From the NCBI RefSeq assembly GCF_900119495.1, contig NZ_LT632435.1, forward strand, positions 668,359-732,358: 64,000 nt of DNA. Direction: 5' to 3'. Shown in pieces: positions 1 through 9,140 of this stretch. The notes below the pieces were generated by a model, which did no database searches, was not told the origin of the DNA, and saw only the letters and a list, made by a program, of their open reading frames with translations. This DNA comes from Arcanobacterium urinimassiliense. Its GTDB lineage: Bacteria > Actinomycetota > Actinomycetes > Actinomycetales > Actinomycetaceae. Both the position numbers and the translations under genes were made by a program. Every line of letters begins with the position of its first letter. Position 1 is the first letter of the stretch.

Positions 1-23
1 GCCCCCGCCGATGCTTTTAACCC

Positions 24-82
24 TTGGTAGAGCGCCGTAACTTCGTGGTAGCGCGCCATAATCCCGTGGTAGAGTGCAGTAG
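24..82. repeat. three tandem 21-bp repeats upstream of ptsI
   Basis: Three imperfect copies of a unit with core GGTAGAGCGCCGTAA begin at 24, 45 and 66, a period of exactly 21 bp (two helical turns). They end just before the ptsI ribosome binding site (gaggagg, 85-91). All reading frames through the repeats carry stop codons, so they look non-coding. They could bind a regulator of ptsI or be decayed sequence; the sequence does not decide. Confidence 0.6.
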
Positions 83-95
83 TTGAGGAGGAAAA

Positions 96-1748
96 ATGAG
101 CGAGATTATACGGGGAATCGGGGCAGCTCCGGGAATCGGCTACGGACCTGCCTATTTGCTTTTTCCACCTAGCGGGCCAGATTTAGCGGAACCTGCCGGC
201 ACACCGGCAGATTTAGAGAGAGTACAGATAGCTTTTCGCGAAATATCGGCAGATTTTCAGCAACGAGCAGCAGATACGACGGGCACCCGGGCAGAAATTT
301 TACATATGACAGCCGGCTTAGCTCGCGATAAAGGGCTGATTAACAACGTCTTGCAAAAAATTCAATCCGGAGTAGGAGCCACTACCGCAGTAGGGCAAGC
401 GACTGCAGAGTATATGCAGATGCTCAGCTCTTTAGGTGGCTACATGGCAGAGCGGATCACCGATTTAAAATCAGTGCGCGATTGTGTAATCGCAAAATTG
501 CGCGGGCTCCCGCTACCTGGATTACCGGAAATTACTACTCCGGGAATTTTGGTGGCCGTAGATTTGGCACCCACGCAGGTAGCGGAACTAGATACTGAAA
601 AAGTTTTAGGTATTGTACTGGAGAAAAGTGGCGCCACTTCCCATACGGCAATTTTGGCAGAAAGTATGGGGATTCCTACCGTGGTGGCAGTGGCAGAGAG
701 AGCAAAAATAAAAGCTGGCGATAATCTACTGGTGCGAGGGCGGGAAGGGAAAATATATATTAATCCGCAACCGGTGGCGGTGCAGAAAACTTTAGCTGCT
801 GCCACGGCGCAGGAGAAAATTCTAACTTCGCTGCGCGGGCCGGGGCATACTAAAGACGGCTGCCCGGTGCACTTACAGCTAAATATCGCTTCCGCAGCTG
901 ATGCGCAGCGGTTTGCGGCGGCTGATACCGAAGGAATTGGGCTGCTGCGTACGGAATTTATGTTTCTTTCGCGCCCGCAGGCTCCTTCTTACCGCGAGCA
1001 GGTAGAGCAATTCCAAGAAATTTTTCACGCCTTTTCTGCTCGCCCAGTGACTGTACGTACCTTAGATGTGGGGGCAGATAAGCCTTTGCCGTTTTTAGAG
1101 CGCCCAGCAGAAGATAATCCAGCTCTCGGGCAAAGAGGAATTCGGCTGAGCCAAGCTGAGCCTGAACTTTTCATGCAGCAGCTCCAGGCGATAGGAGCCG
1201 CCGCAAATGAGTTTACGCAAGTAATGGCTCCGTTAGTGAGCACAGTCGCGGAAGTGGAATGGTTTATAGAGCAAGCGCATGCCGCGGGTTTGCACCGCGT
1301 AGGTATTATGGTGGAGACTCCGGCGGCGGCGCTAAATAGCCGTGCCTTGCTGGAAAATTTAGATTTCGTATCTATTGGTACCAATGATTTGACGCAGTAC
1401 GTGATGGCAGCGGACCGTCTGAATCCGCAGGTAAATGAGCTAAATAATCCTTGGCAGCCGCCAGTACTAGAGCTGGTAGAGCGCACCTGCCAGGCCGGAG
1501 AAATTACTCAGACGGAAATCGGTGTCTGCGGAGAAGCGGCGGGAGATCCATTATTGGCTTTAGTCTTGGTGGGGATGGGAGTGCGCGTGCTCTCGATGGC
1601 GGCGGCAAAAATACCGGCGGTGCGCTTAGCTTTGGCGCAGCATACTCTCGCTGAATGCCAGGAAATAGCGCAAGCGGTGCGGCAGGGAATTTCGCCGGAG
1701 CAGGCTCGAGCAGCTGCGGCACAGGCGGCGAAAGAAATAATTTCTTAA
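96..1748 (+). CDS. ptsI: phosphoenolpyruvate-protein phosphotransferase (PTS enzyme I)
   Basis: Cytosolic enzyme I takes phosphate from PEP and passes it to HPr, the first step of sugar uptake by the phosphotransferase system. The 550-residue protein has the N-terminal swivel domain with the phospho-accepting histidine in GATSHTAI (His183), then the PEP-binding TIM barrel with RTLDVGADK, the signature FVSIGTNDLTQY and the catalytic cysteine in GVCGEA near the C-terminus. Length is slightly below the usual 570-575. A strong RBS sits 5 nt before the ATG. No HPr or EII gene is in the window, so partners must lie elsewhere, perhaps just upstream. It converges on ald across a shared hairpin. Confidence 0.96.
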   Translation: MSEIIRGIGAAPGIGYGPAYLLFPPSGPDLAEPAGTPADLERVQIAFREISADFQQRAADTTGTRAEILHMTAGLARDKGLINNVLQKIQSGVGATTAVGQATAEYMQMLSSLGGYMAERITDLKSVRDCVIAKLRGLPLPGLPEITTPGILVAVDLAPTQVAELDTEKVLGIVLEKSGATSHTAILAESMGIPTVVAVAERAKIKAGDNLLVRGREGKIYINPQPVAVQKTLAAATAQEKILTSLRGPGHTKDGCPVHLQLNIASAADAQRFAAADTEGIGLLRTEFMFLSRPQAPSYREQVEQFQEIFHAFSARPVTVRTLDVGADKPLPFLERPAEDNPALGQRGIRLSQAEPELFMQQLQAIGAAANEFTQVMAPLVSTVAEVEWFIEQAHAAGLHRVGIMVETPAAALNSRALLENLDFVSIGTNDLTQYVMAADRLNPQVNELNNPWQPPVLELVERTCQAGEITQTEIGVCGEAAGDPLLALVLVGMGVRVLSMAAAKIPAVRLALAQHTLAECQEIAQAVRQGISPEQARAAAAQAAKEIIS

Positions 1749-1783
1749 AAATAATTTTCGAAAAGCGCGGCATAAACCTATAG

Positions 1784-1819
1784 AAAAACGGTGGGAGGCT
1801 GGTAAACAGCCTCCCACCG
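1784..1819 (-). terminator. terminator of ald, between convergent ptsI and ald
   Basis: A perfect 13-bp stem (cggtgggaggctg, 1789-1801; partner 1807-1819) closes a 5-nt loop. Read on the minus strand, it is followed by five T (plus-strand A at 1784-1788), so it fits a rho-independent terminator for ald. On the plus strand no T run follows, but the hairpin could still protect the ptsI 3' end. Confidence 0.8.
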
Positions 1820-1840
1820 CGTGGATTCAGAAACTAAATT

Positions 1841-2956
1841 CTAGGCAAATAGCGCATCTGGATCGTTGTACTCGATATCGAGGGCATCAGCTACGCCCTT
1901 GTTGTAAATCTTTCCAGCGTGGGTGGTGAGGCCCCGACGCAAATCCTTGCGGCGGCGGCAAGCTTCTTCCCATCCCAGATCAGCGATAGTCGTCATGTAG
2001 CGCAGTGTCGAATTTGTCAGGGCATAGGTCGAAGTATTCGGCATTACGCCCGGCATATTCGCTACGCAGTAGAAGACCGAATCGTAGACCTTGAAGGTCG
2101 GGTCGTCGTGCGTAGTCGGATGCGAATCTTCGAAGCAGCCGCCCTGATCGATAGCAATATCGACCAGTACCGAACCCGGCTTCATATCCTTAACCATTGC
2201 ATTGGTCACTAGATGCGGGGTGCGGGCACCCGGAATGAGTACCGAACCGATTACCACATCCGCGCTCTTCAAGGCTTCAGCCACTGCGAGCGGTACCGAG
2301 TAAGCGGTGTCGATTTCGTCGCGGTTCACATCTTCGATATAGGACATCCGGTCGATATTCACATCGAAAATCGTCACTAGTGCGCCCATACCGGCCGCTA
2401 CTTTTGCCGCTTCATATCCGGCGGTTCCGCCACCTAGTACTACTACCTTGGCCTTAGCCGTGCCAGTGGTGCCACCCATAAGCAGGCCACGCCCGCCGTT
2501 AGTCTTCATGAGTAGGTTAGCGGCTACCTGTACGGAAAGCCGGCCGGCTACTTCAGACATGGGGGAGAGCAAGGGGAGCTTCCGGTCGTCGGTCTGGACG
2601 GTCTCATAAGCAATAGAAGTAATATTCTTCTCCAGCAGCTTCTCGGTCAAAGGCCGATCGGCAGCCAAATGCAGATAGGTAAAGAGAATCTGATTGTCCT
2701 TCATCAAGTCGTACTCGGGCTCAATGGGCTCTTTTACCTTCATAATTAAATCAGCCGCATCCCATACTTCTTTAGCAGTATCGAGAATCTTTACTCCTAC
2801 TGCGGTGTATTCCGCATCCGGAATAGCTGATCCTTCGCCGGCTGCCTTCTCCAAATACACGGTGTGCCCCTTTTCAATTAGAGCATGTGCACCTGCGGGA
2901 GTAAGAGCTACCCGGTATTCGTTATTCTTAATTTCTTTTGGAACGCCAATAATCAC
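1841..2956 (-). CDS. ald: alanine dehydrogenase
   Basis: Catalyses NAD-dependent interconversion of L-alanine and pyruvate plus ammonia, linking nitrogen assimilation and redox balance. The protein is 371 residues, the family length. The start is the GTG at 2956, preceded by aaaggag at a 7-nt distance, rather than an upstream ATG at 2989. With this start the catalytic lysine falls at Lys75 (VKEP) and the histidine at His96 (TYLHLA), matching the numbering of characterised alanine dehydrogenases. The NAD-binding glycine loop GGGTAGYEAA lies near residue 165-180. It is a single gene, divergent from the neighbouring dehydrogenase, with palindromes in its upstream region. Lrp/AldR-type control is usual in relatives but is not shown here. 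Confidence 0.95.
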   Translation of the reverse strand: MIIGVPKEIKNNEYRVALTPAGAHALIEKGHTVYLEKAAGEGSAIPDAEYTAVGVKILDTAKEVWDAADLIMKVKEPIEPEYDLMKDNQILFTYLHLAADRPLTEKLLEKNITSIAYETVQTDDRKLPLLSPMSEVAGRLSVQVAANLLMKTNGGRGLLMGGTTGTAKAKVVVLGGGTAGYEAAKVAAGMGALVTIFDVNIDRMSYIEDVNRDEIDTAYSVPLAVAEALKSADVVIGSVLIPGARTPHLVTNAMVKDMKPGSVLVDIAIDQGGCFEDSHPTTHDDPTFKVYDSVFYCVANMPGVMPNTSTYALTNSTLRYMTTIADLGWEEACRRRKDLRRGLTTHAGKIYNKGVADALDIEYNDPDALFA

Positions 2957-3290
2957 GTTTTCACTCCTTTGTAAAACAATTGCTGACACTATAAATATAA
3001 TGCTTTATCTAGCATTTCGTAACCATTTTAAGAAACTACTACTTAAAGTTTTATAAAACTCTGCGTTCGGGAAACTTTAGAGGTTATTTTTTGTTGATTT
3101 TTCGCCAATTTCTTGCTTGTGTCACTTTTCAGTAAAATTATTAATAGAGACGAAATTACTTAGAAAAGTCGGCGTTTAACTAATGAATCGTGGTAAAGAA
3201 TCGGTGAGTAGCCAATATTCGCCCGGCGAATAAGAAAATTGCGTAGGAAAATTAGCGAGTTAAAAAATTAACGAAGGTGAGGAAAATAAA
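2957..3290. promoter_or_regulatory. divergent control region between ald and the SDR gene
   Basis: This 334-nt AT-rich gap separates the two divergent starts. It holds a perfect 14-nt palindrome AGTTTTATAAAACT (3047-3060), an inverted repeat AATGC/GCATT just upstream of ald (2999-3016), and an 8-bp inverted repeat with one central base, tattcgcc-c-ggcgaata (3216-3232). These are operator-like, but no regulator gene is adjacent. A clear RBS (gaaggtgagga) precedes the SDR start. No open reading frame here looks real. Confidence 0.5.
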
Positions 3291-4034
3291 ATGACTAGAC
3301 GCGTATTAGTTACAGGCGCTTCTTCTGGAATCGGAGCGGCTACCGTGCGGGCGCTGTGTAAAGAAGGTTTGCAAGTGATAGCCACCGCGCGGCGTGCGGA
3401 AAAATTAGCTGCGTTAGCTGCAGAAACGGGAGCGCAGCAGATAGCTGCCGATATTACGCAAGAATCTGGGCGGCAGCAAATAGTAGATTTTGTACACGCG
3501 CAAGGCAAACTCGATGTGTTAATTAACTGCGCCGGTGGTGCTTTAGGGCAAGATCCCGTAGCCGTAGGAGATCCGGAAGAGTGGCGGGCTATGTACGAGC
3601 TGAATGTGATTGCACCGCTGCGGATGACGCAAGCCTTTTTACCGGAAATGCGCGCCCACGGGGGAGATATAGTGTTTATTTCTTCCACCGCTGGGCATGC
3701 TACTTATCCGGGAGGAGCCGGCTACGTGGCGGCGAAACACGCCGAACGGCAAATCCCAGCTACTTTACGTCTCGAGCTAGTAGGGGAGCCGGTGCGCATT
3801 ATCGATATTGCTCCCGGAATGGTGAAGACTGAAGAATTTTCGTTGCGGCGTTTCCATGGCGATAAAGAAAAAGCTGCGCAGGTGTATGCCGGAGTTGAGA
3901 AGCCGCTAACTGCCGAAGATATTGCGGAAACTGTTCGCTGGGCAGTCACGCTGCCGGCACACGTCAATATCGATACGCTCGTGGTGCGCCCCGTCGCCCA
4001 AGCCTCTAATCTGCTGGTAGCGCGGAAGAACTGA
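3291..4034 (+). CDS. short-chain dehydrogenase/reductase, YdfG-like
   Basis: A classical 247-residue SDR, predicted to be a cytosolic NAD(P)-dependent oxidoreductase. The cofactor loop TGASSGIG is at residues 8-15, the NAG-like structural motif reads NCAGG, the catalytic serine lies in FISSTAG and the Tyr-x3-Lys pair is YVAAK. An Arg-rich stretch after the second strand (ATARRAEK) suggests NADP preference. The general look fits the YdfG group, which oxidises serine and allo-threonine or reduces malonic semialdehyde, but substrate cannot be read from sequence. It has its own RBS, no co-transcribed partner, and is followed by the ileS T-box. Confidence 0.85.
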   Translation: MTRRVLVTGASSGIGAATVRALCKEGLQVIATARRAEKLAALAAETGAQQIAADITQESGRQQIVDFVHAQGKLDVLINCAGGALGQDPVAVGDPEEWRAMYELNVIAPLRMTQAFLPEMRAHGGDIVFISSTAGHATYPGGAGYVAAKHAERQIPATLRLELVGEPVRIIDIAPGMVKTEEFSLRRFHGDKEKAAQVYAGVEKPLTAEDIAETVRWAVTLPAHVNIDTLVVRPVAQASNLLVARKN

Positions 4035-4102
4035 AAAAATTTTTGCTGCTGCCAATTAGGGAAAATCAAAAAAGAAATGGGTAAAATACCACAGTTACCT
4101 AA

Positions 4103-4132
4103 TTGGCGGGAGCAGATTGGCTAGATTAGACT
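4103..4132 (+). promoter_or_regulatory. candidate promoter of the ileS T-box transcript
   Basis: TTGGCG (4103-4108) and TAGACT (4127-4132) are separated by 18 nt. Transcription would start near 4139-4140, just before the conserved T-box 5' end. The same TAGACT hexamer is found as -10 box before three other genes in the window. Confidence 0.55.
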
Positions 4133-4137
4133 CGCAT

Positions 4138-4345
4138 ACAGGGCGATGAACCGGCAATCACCGGGGAGCTTCCGGAAGAACAGCATAAAGCGCAGATAAG
4201 CAGTTTATGCTCAGTAGACCCGGGCGGGTAGGATCCGAAATCATCTTTCAATGAGCGGTCTGCCGAGAGGTAGACAAGCGGGGTGGTACCGCGGTGTGAA
4301 AGCGCATCGTCCTCGTGGGCCAAAGTAATCCACGAGGAGAAAAGA
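4138..4345 (+). ncRNA. T-box riboswitch controlling ileS translation
   Basis: The leader senses uncharged tRNA-Ile. The 5' part is a short hairpin with the isoleucine specifier ATC (4157-4159) inside ggcaatcaccgg, as in the ultrashort stem I of actinobacterial ileS T-boxes. The T-box bulge GGGTGGTACCGCG lies at 4281-4293; its TGGT pairs with ACCA of tRNA-Ile. A sequestrator hairpin, cctcgtgg (4311-4318) with ccacgagg (4330-4337), overlaps the ribosome binding site GAGGAG (4334-4339), so control should be at translation initiation rather than by a terminator. Binding of uncharged tRNA is expected to free the RBS. Confidence 0.93.
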
Positions 4346-7300
4346 ATGACCGATAAGAACCACTATCCGCTACATAAGAGCGGTAAAGTAGCTGCTTCCC
4401 CCGATCTTCCCCAATTAGAAGAGAATATTCTCAAATTCTGGGCCGAAGATAATACTTTTCAAGCCTCAATTGATAACCGCCCGGCCGGCAAAGATGGTTC
4501 GAATGAATTTGTGTTTTACGATGGGCCTCCTTTTGCTAATGGTCTACCGCACTACGGGCATTTACTCACTGGCTATGTAAAAGACTTAGTGGCGCGTTTT
4601 CAGACTCAATTAGGGCATAAAGTTGAGCGTGATTTCGGTTGGGATACCCACGGTTTGCCAGCCGAGTTAGAAGCCGAACGTATTCTCGGCATTGAAGATA
4701 AATCCGAAATTGAAGAAAAGTTCGGAATTGAAAGCTTTAATGATGCTTGCCGCTCTTCCGTCATGACCTACGCCGGAGAGTGGAAAGACTATGTGACTCG
4801 CCAAGCGCGGTGGGTAAATTTTGATGGCGGCTATAAGACGCTCGATCCGACCTATATGGAATCGGTAATCTGGTCTTTTAAGACCCTTTACGATAAAGGC
4901 CTCATCTACGAAGGCTACCGCGTACTGCCATATTGTTGGAATGACGAAACTCCTCTTTCCAATCATGAATTGAAGATGGATGACGATGTCTACCAGGATC
5001 GGCAAGACCAAACAGTCACGCTCGGTTTGCGCTTAGAGAGTGGCGAACTGGCACTTATTTGGACCACCACGCCGTGGACTCTACCTTCGAATCTTTTAAT
5101 CGCCGTCGGGCCCGATATTGAGTACCTGACGGTGGAGCCGAGCGAAGGGCCACTGCAGGGTGAAAAGATAATTATTGCGGAGGCGCGCTTAGCTGACTAT
5201 GCAAAAGAGCTGGGAGAGAATCCGCGAGTAGTAGCGCGGCAAAAAGGTAGCAATCTCGCAGGGCGAAGCTACTATCCTATCTACGATTACTATAATCGCG
5301 AAGAAGAAGCTCCCGGGCCGAAAGCCTGGCATATTTACGCCGCCGATTTCGTATCCACCGAAGATGGTACTGGGCTAGTACACTGCGCTCCCTACGGTGA
5401 AGACGATATGCTCCTCATGAATAAAGTAGGAGTAAAAGTAATCGAAACAGTAGACGAAGGCGCGAAATTCTATAATCGTATCTCCGACTATGCCGGTATG
5501 CAGGTATTCGATGCCAATAAAGAAATCATGCGCGATCTGCGCAATAGCAGCGGGCCGTTGAGCCGGAGAAGCGCCGAAGAGCGAGCCATTTTAGTGCGAG
5601 AGCAATCCTATGTGCACTCTTATCCGCATTGCTGGCGCTGCCGGAAACCGCTTATCTACAAGCCAGTTACCTCTTGGTTTGTGGAAGTGACCAAATTCCG
5701 CGACCGCATGGTGGAGCTGAATCAGCAGATCACTTGGCAGCCCGAGCACATCAAAGACGGTATTTTCGGCAAATGGCTGGAAGGCGCGCGCGATTGGTCT
5801 ATTTCGCGCAACCGCTACTGGGGCACCCCGATTCCGGTATGGAAATCCGATAACCCGGATTATCCCCGTATCGATGTGTATGGTTCTTTTGCTGAATTAG
5901 AGCGAGATTTCGGCCGTTTGCCGGTAGGGCCAGATGGAGAGCCGAATCTGCATCGGCCTTATATCGACGAGCTAACTCGCCCCAATCCCGATGATCCGAG
6001 CGGTAAATCTACTATGCGCCGGATAACCGATATTCTGGACGTCTGGTTCGATTCTGGATCTATGCCCTATTCGCAGAAGCACTATCCTTTCGAAAACCAA
6101 GATTGGTTTGAGCACCACTTCCCAGGCGATTTCATCGTGGAATACGTGGGGCAGACGCGCGGCTGGTTCTATGTGATGCACGTGCTGAGCACGGCTCTAT
6201 TCGATAAACCTGCTTTTACCTCCTGTATTTGCCACGGCATTGTGCTGGGGAATGACGGAAGAAAAGCCTCTAAATCGCTGCGTAATTATCCAGATCCGAT
6301 GGATATGTACAAAAAGTACGGTTCCGATGCGGTGCGCTGGATGCTTATGAGCTCTCCAGTGCTGCGCGGCGGGGATTTGATCGTCGCGGAAGAAGGCATT
6401 AGAGAAGCAGTACGGCATGTGATATTACCGCTGTGGAATACCTATTACTTCTTTACCCTCTATGCGGGAGCTTGCAATAATGGCGCCGGCTATTTAGCGA
6501 AAAAGCTGGATTTAGCTGATAGTGAGCAATTGGCGCAGCTCGAAGTGATGGATCGCTACTTGCTTTCCCATACTGCAGCTTTAGCGGATGAAGTACGGGA
6601 TTCTTTTGTGGATCTGGATATTCCGGCGGCGGCGGAAAAGGTGCGCGCCTATATCGATCTGCTCACTAATTGGTATGTGCGCACCACCCGCGATCGCTTC
6701 TGGAATGAAGATAAAACCGCTTTCGATACGCTTTATACAGCGCTCGAGATTCTTATGCGAGTGGTAGCGCCTTTACTGCCGATGATTGCAGAAGAAATTT
6801 GGCGTGGTCTCACCGGTGGTAGATCGGTGCATTTAGAGGATTGGCCGCAAATGCCGGCAGCGCTCTATGACGAAAAACTCGTGCAGGTGATGGACGAAGT
6901 ACGGGATGTAGTTTCCCATACGCATGCGCTGCGCAAAGCGAATAAGCTGCGCGTGCGCCAGCCACTCACTTCTTTGACGGTAGTTACTGCCCAAGATCTC
7001 ACTCCGTTTACCGAGCTGATTGCAGCGGAAGTAAATGTGAAGGAAGTAAAGGTATTGAGTGCTGATGAATCTGGTTTAGATATATCGGAGAAACTGGCCG
7101 TGCTGCCGCGCGAACTCGATCCAGATATTCGCCGTTACACTTCGGCGCTTTTCCAAGCTGCCCGCAACGGCAATTGGGAAAAGCTGGAAGAGGGAGTGCT
7201 TATGCACACCGATCCAGAAATCAAATTACTGCCCCATCAGTATGAACTCACCACGGTAGTGAGTGCAGCTACCGGTTCGGTGGCGGCCGTGTTGAATTCG

Positions 7301-7570
7301 GGAGCATTCGTCGTGCTCGATACGCTACTCACTCCGGAGCTGGAAGCAGAAGGATATGCACGCGATGTAGTACGCGTAGTGCAGGATAAGCGAAAAGCTG
7401 AAGACCTGCATATTTCCGATAGAATTCGCCTCGAATTGCGAGTACCGGATGATAAAGTAGGTGCCGTAGAGGCTAATTTGGCCATGATTAAAGAAGAGAC
7501 GCTCTCTCTCGAAGCGAAAGTGCAGGGAGGCAGCGCTGATATTGAAGTACAGGTGGAAAAAATCGGATGA
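4346..7570 (+). CDS. ileS: isoleucyl-tRNA synthetase
   Basis: Class Ia synthetase that charges tRNA-Ile with isoleucine. The start is the ATG at 4346; an in-frame upstream ATG at 4283 lies inside the T-box and is rejected. The 1074-residue protein has the HIGH motif as HYGH (69-72) and the KMSKS loop as KASKS (640-644), with a CP1 editing domain between them and an anticodon-binding domain after. Length and HYGH resemble the eukaryote-like IleRS group also found in mycobacteria, a group known for low mupirocin sensitivity; sensitivity here is inference. The stop overlaps the folC start as ATGA, indicating translational coupling. Confidence 0.96.
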   Translation: MTDKNHYPLHKSGKVAASPDLPQLEENILKFWAEDNTFQASIDNRPAGKDGSNEFVFYDGPPFANGLPHYGHLLTGYVKDLVARFQTQLGHKVERDFGWDTHGLPAELEAERILGIEDKSEIEEKFGIESFNDACRSSVMTYAGEWKDYVTRQARWVNFDGGYKTLDPTYMESVIWSFKTLYDKGLIYEGYRVLPYCWNDETPLSNHELKMDDDVYQDRQDQTVTLGLRLESGELALIWTTTPWTLPSNLLIAVGPDIEYLTVEPSEGPLQGEKIIIAEARLADYAKELGENPRVVARQKGSNLAGRSYYPIYDYYNREEEAPGPKAWHIYAADFVSTEDGTGLVHCAPYGEDDMLLMNKVGVKVIETVDEGAKFYNRISDYAGMQVFDANKEIMRDLRNSSGPLSRRSAEERAILVREQSYVHSYPHCWRCRKPLIYKPVTSWFVEVTKFRDRMVELNQQITWQPEHIKDGIFGKWLEGARDWSISRNRYWGTPIPVWKSDNPDYPRIDVYGSFAELERDFGRLPVGPDGEPNLHRPYIDELTRPNPDDPSGKSTMRRITDILDVWFDSGSMPYSQKHYPFENQDWFEHHFPGDFIVEYVGQTRGWFYVMHVLSTALFDKPAFTSCICHGIVLGNDGRKASKSLRNYPDPMDMYKKYGSDAVRWMLMSSPVLRGGDLIVAEEGIREAVRHVILPLWNTYYFFTLYAGACNNGAGYLAKKLDLADSEQLAQLEVMDRYLLSHTAALADEVRDSFVDLDIPAAAEKVRAYIDLLTNWYVRTTRDRFWNEDKTAFDTLYTALEILMRVVAPLLPMIAEEIWRGLTGGRSVHLEDWPQMPAALYDEKLVQVMDEVRDVVSHTHALRKANKLRVRQPLTSLTVVTAQDLTPFTELIAAEVNVKEVKVLSADESGLDISEKLAVLPRELDPDIRRYTSALFQAARNGNWEKLEEGVLMHTDPEIKLLPHQYELTTVVSAATGSVAAVLNSGAFVVLDTLLTPELEAEGYARDVVRVVQDKRKAEDLHISDRIRLELRVPDDKVGAVEANLAMIKEETLSLEAKVQGGSADIEVQVEKIG

Positions 7571-9096
7571 GTGGAGAAGAAAATTCTCCTGCCGATGAGG
7601 CAGAGCAGTTAGAAGCAGCAGCCCTGGCTGCTCTGCTTTCTTCGGGTCTGATTGTGGGGCCAGACCCGCATATCTTAGAAGAAGTGCGGGAAAGCCCCGA
7701 TTTAGCCCCAGAGCCACCTAATGAATATGCGCTTGAAAGCCAAGTCGAAGAGATTTATCAAGAAATTTCGCGGCGGGCTCCAGAGCACAAGATTCAGCCC
7801 TCTACAGAGCGGGTCGCAGCGTGCCTAGAATATCTAGGCAATCCCCAAGATTCCTATCGTGCTATTCATATTACGGGTACGAATGGGAAGACCTCTACCG
7901 CACGAATGATAGAGGCGCTGCTCAGAGAAAAAGGGCTGCGTACGGGGCGTTTTACTTCTCCGCACCTCACCTCGGTGCGGGAGCGCATCTGTATAAATGG
8001 GGTAGCTATTTCGGCTGCAGATTTCATTGAAACCTGGGAAGAAGTAAAACCCATAATCGAGATGGTAGATGCCAAGTCGGTGCAATCCGGCGGCTCGCCG
8101 CTTTCTTTCTTTGAAGTATTTACCGTGATGGCCTACGCCGCTTTTGATACCGCGGCGATAGATGTGGCGGTAGTAGAAGTAGGGATGGGCGGAATCTGGG
8201 ATGCCACGAATGTAATCACTGCGGATATTGCGGTATTAATGCCGGTTGGTCTAGATCATCAAAAATGGTTAGGAGCCACGGTAGCGGATATTGCGCGGGA
8301 AAAATTAGGAATTTTGAAGGAGCGAAAGAGTCTTATCTGCGCTCCCCAAGTGCCAGAAGTGCTGCAGTTGGTAGAAGAAAGAGTCGCTGCTCTGCACGCG
8401 CGATTGTTCTACTTCGGGGAAGATTTCCGGGTGCTGAATCGGGAGCGTGGAGTAGGAGGGCAGCTAATCTCGGTGCAGACTCCGGCTGCTCGCTACGAAG
8501 ATGTGCCGGTGGCGATGTTCGGTGCTCATCAAGCCTTAAATGCGGCAGTCGCTTTGAAAGCCGTCGAAGAATTTTTCGGCGGGGGAGCACTGGATGCGCA
8601 AGGGGTAGAGCAAGCGTTGATGGCCACCACTTCTCCGGGGCGTTTGGAAGTACTTAAAGGCTCTCCCGCAGTTATCGTAGATGCTGCCCACAATCCAGCG
8701 GGTATGGAAGTGACGCTAGCGGCTTTAGAAGAAAATTTCCCTGGCGAACGCATTGCCGTATTTTCTGCTATGGCAGATAAAGATATTGCGGGCATGCTCA
8801 GCCTGATGGAGCCGAGTTTCTCCAAGATAGTAGTGACGCAGATGCCCGGGCCGCGCGGCGCTGAATTAGCGGATTTAGCGGCACAGGCTGAAGAAGTATT
8901 TGGCGAAGATAGAGTGCGGGCGGAAGCAGATTTAGGCAATGCTATTAGCGCAGCCGCTGAATTAGCGGCAGCTAGTGAAGTAGATGCCGCTCGGGAAGCT
9001 AAATTCCTTCCGCCCAGTATCGTAATTCTCGGCTCGATTATGCTGGTGGCACAGGCGCGTGAACTCTTAGGAGCTCGCCGCCCGGACAGTATCTGA
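7567..9096 (+). CDS. folC: folylpolyglutamate/dihydrofolate synthase
   Basis: Adds glutamate to folates and may also make dihydrofolate from dihydropteroate. The Mur-ligase-like ATPase has its P-loop as TGTNGKTS (103-110), the FTSPHL loop that follows, and the C-terminal domain with VDAAHNPAG. At 509 residues it is longer than the usual 430-450 because of an acidic N-terminal extension of about 50 residues. The start overlaps the ileS stop by 4 nt. The DUF4233 gene often found between folC and ndk in actinobacteria is absent. Confidence 0.94.
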   Translation: MSGEENSPADEAEQLEAAALAALLSSGLIVGPDPHILEEVRESPDLAPEPPNEYALESQVEEIYQEISRRAPEHKIQPSTERVAACLEYLGNPQDSYRAIHITGTNGKTSTARMIEALLREKGLRTGRFTSPHLTSVRERICINGVAISAADFIETWEEVKPIIEMVDAKSVQSGGSPLSFFEVFTVMAYAAFDTAAIDVAVVEVGMGGIWDATNVITADIAVLMPVGLDHQKWLGATVADIAREKLGILKERKSLICAPQVPEVLQLVEERVAALHARLFYFGEDFRVLNRERGVGGQLISVQTPAARYEDVPVAMFGAHQALNAAVALKAVEEFFGGGALDAQGVEQALMATTSPGRLEVLKGSPAVIVDAAHNPAGMEVTLAALEENFPGERIAVFSAMADKDIAGMLSLMEPSFSKIVVTQMPGPRGAELADLAAQAEEVFGEDRVRAEADLGNAISAAAELAAASEVDAAREAKFLPPSIVILGSIMLVAQARELLGARRPDSI

Positions 9097-9140
9097 AAAA
9101 CTATACTGCCTGTTGTTATTAGGGAGAATCTACGGGAAAA

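Noticed and set aside
1-30. Possible tail of an upstream gene (codons ending in NPW and a stop at 28-30)
   Set aside because: Only ten codons are visible in one of several frames; there is not enough to call a product, and the nearby repeats suggest non-coding sequence.
4283-4345. Extended N-terminus of IleRS
   Set aside because: This segment is the T-box antiterminator and sequestrator; the RBS before ATG 4346 fixes the start downstream.
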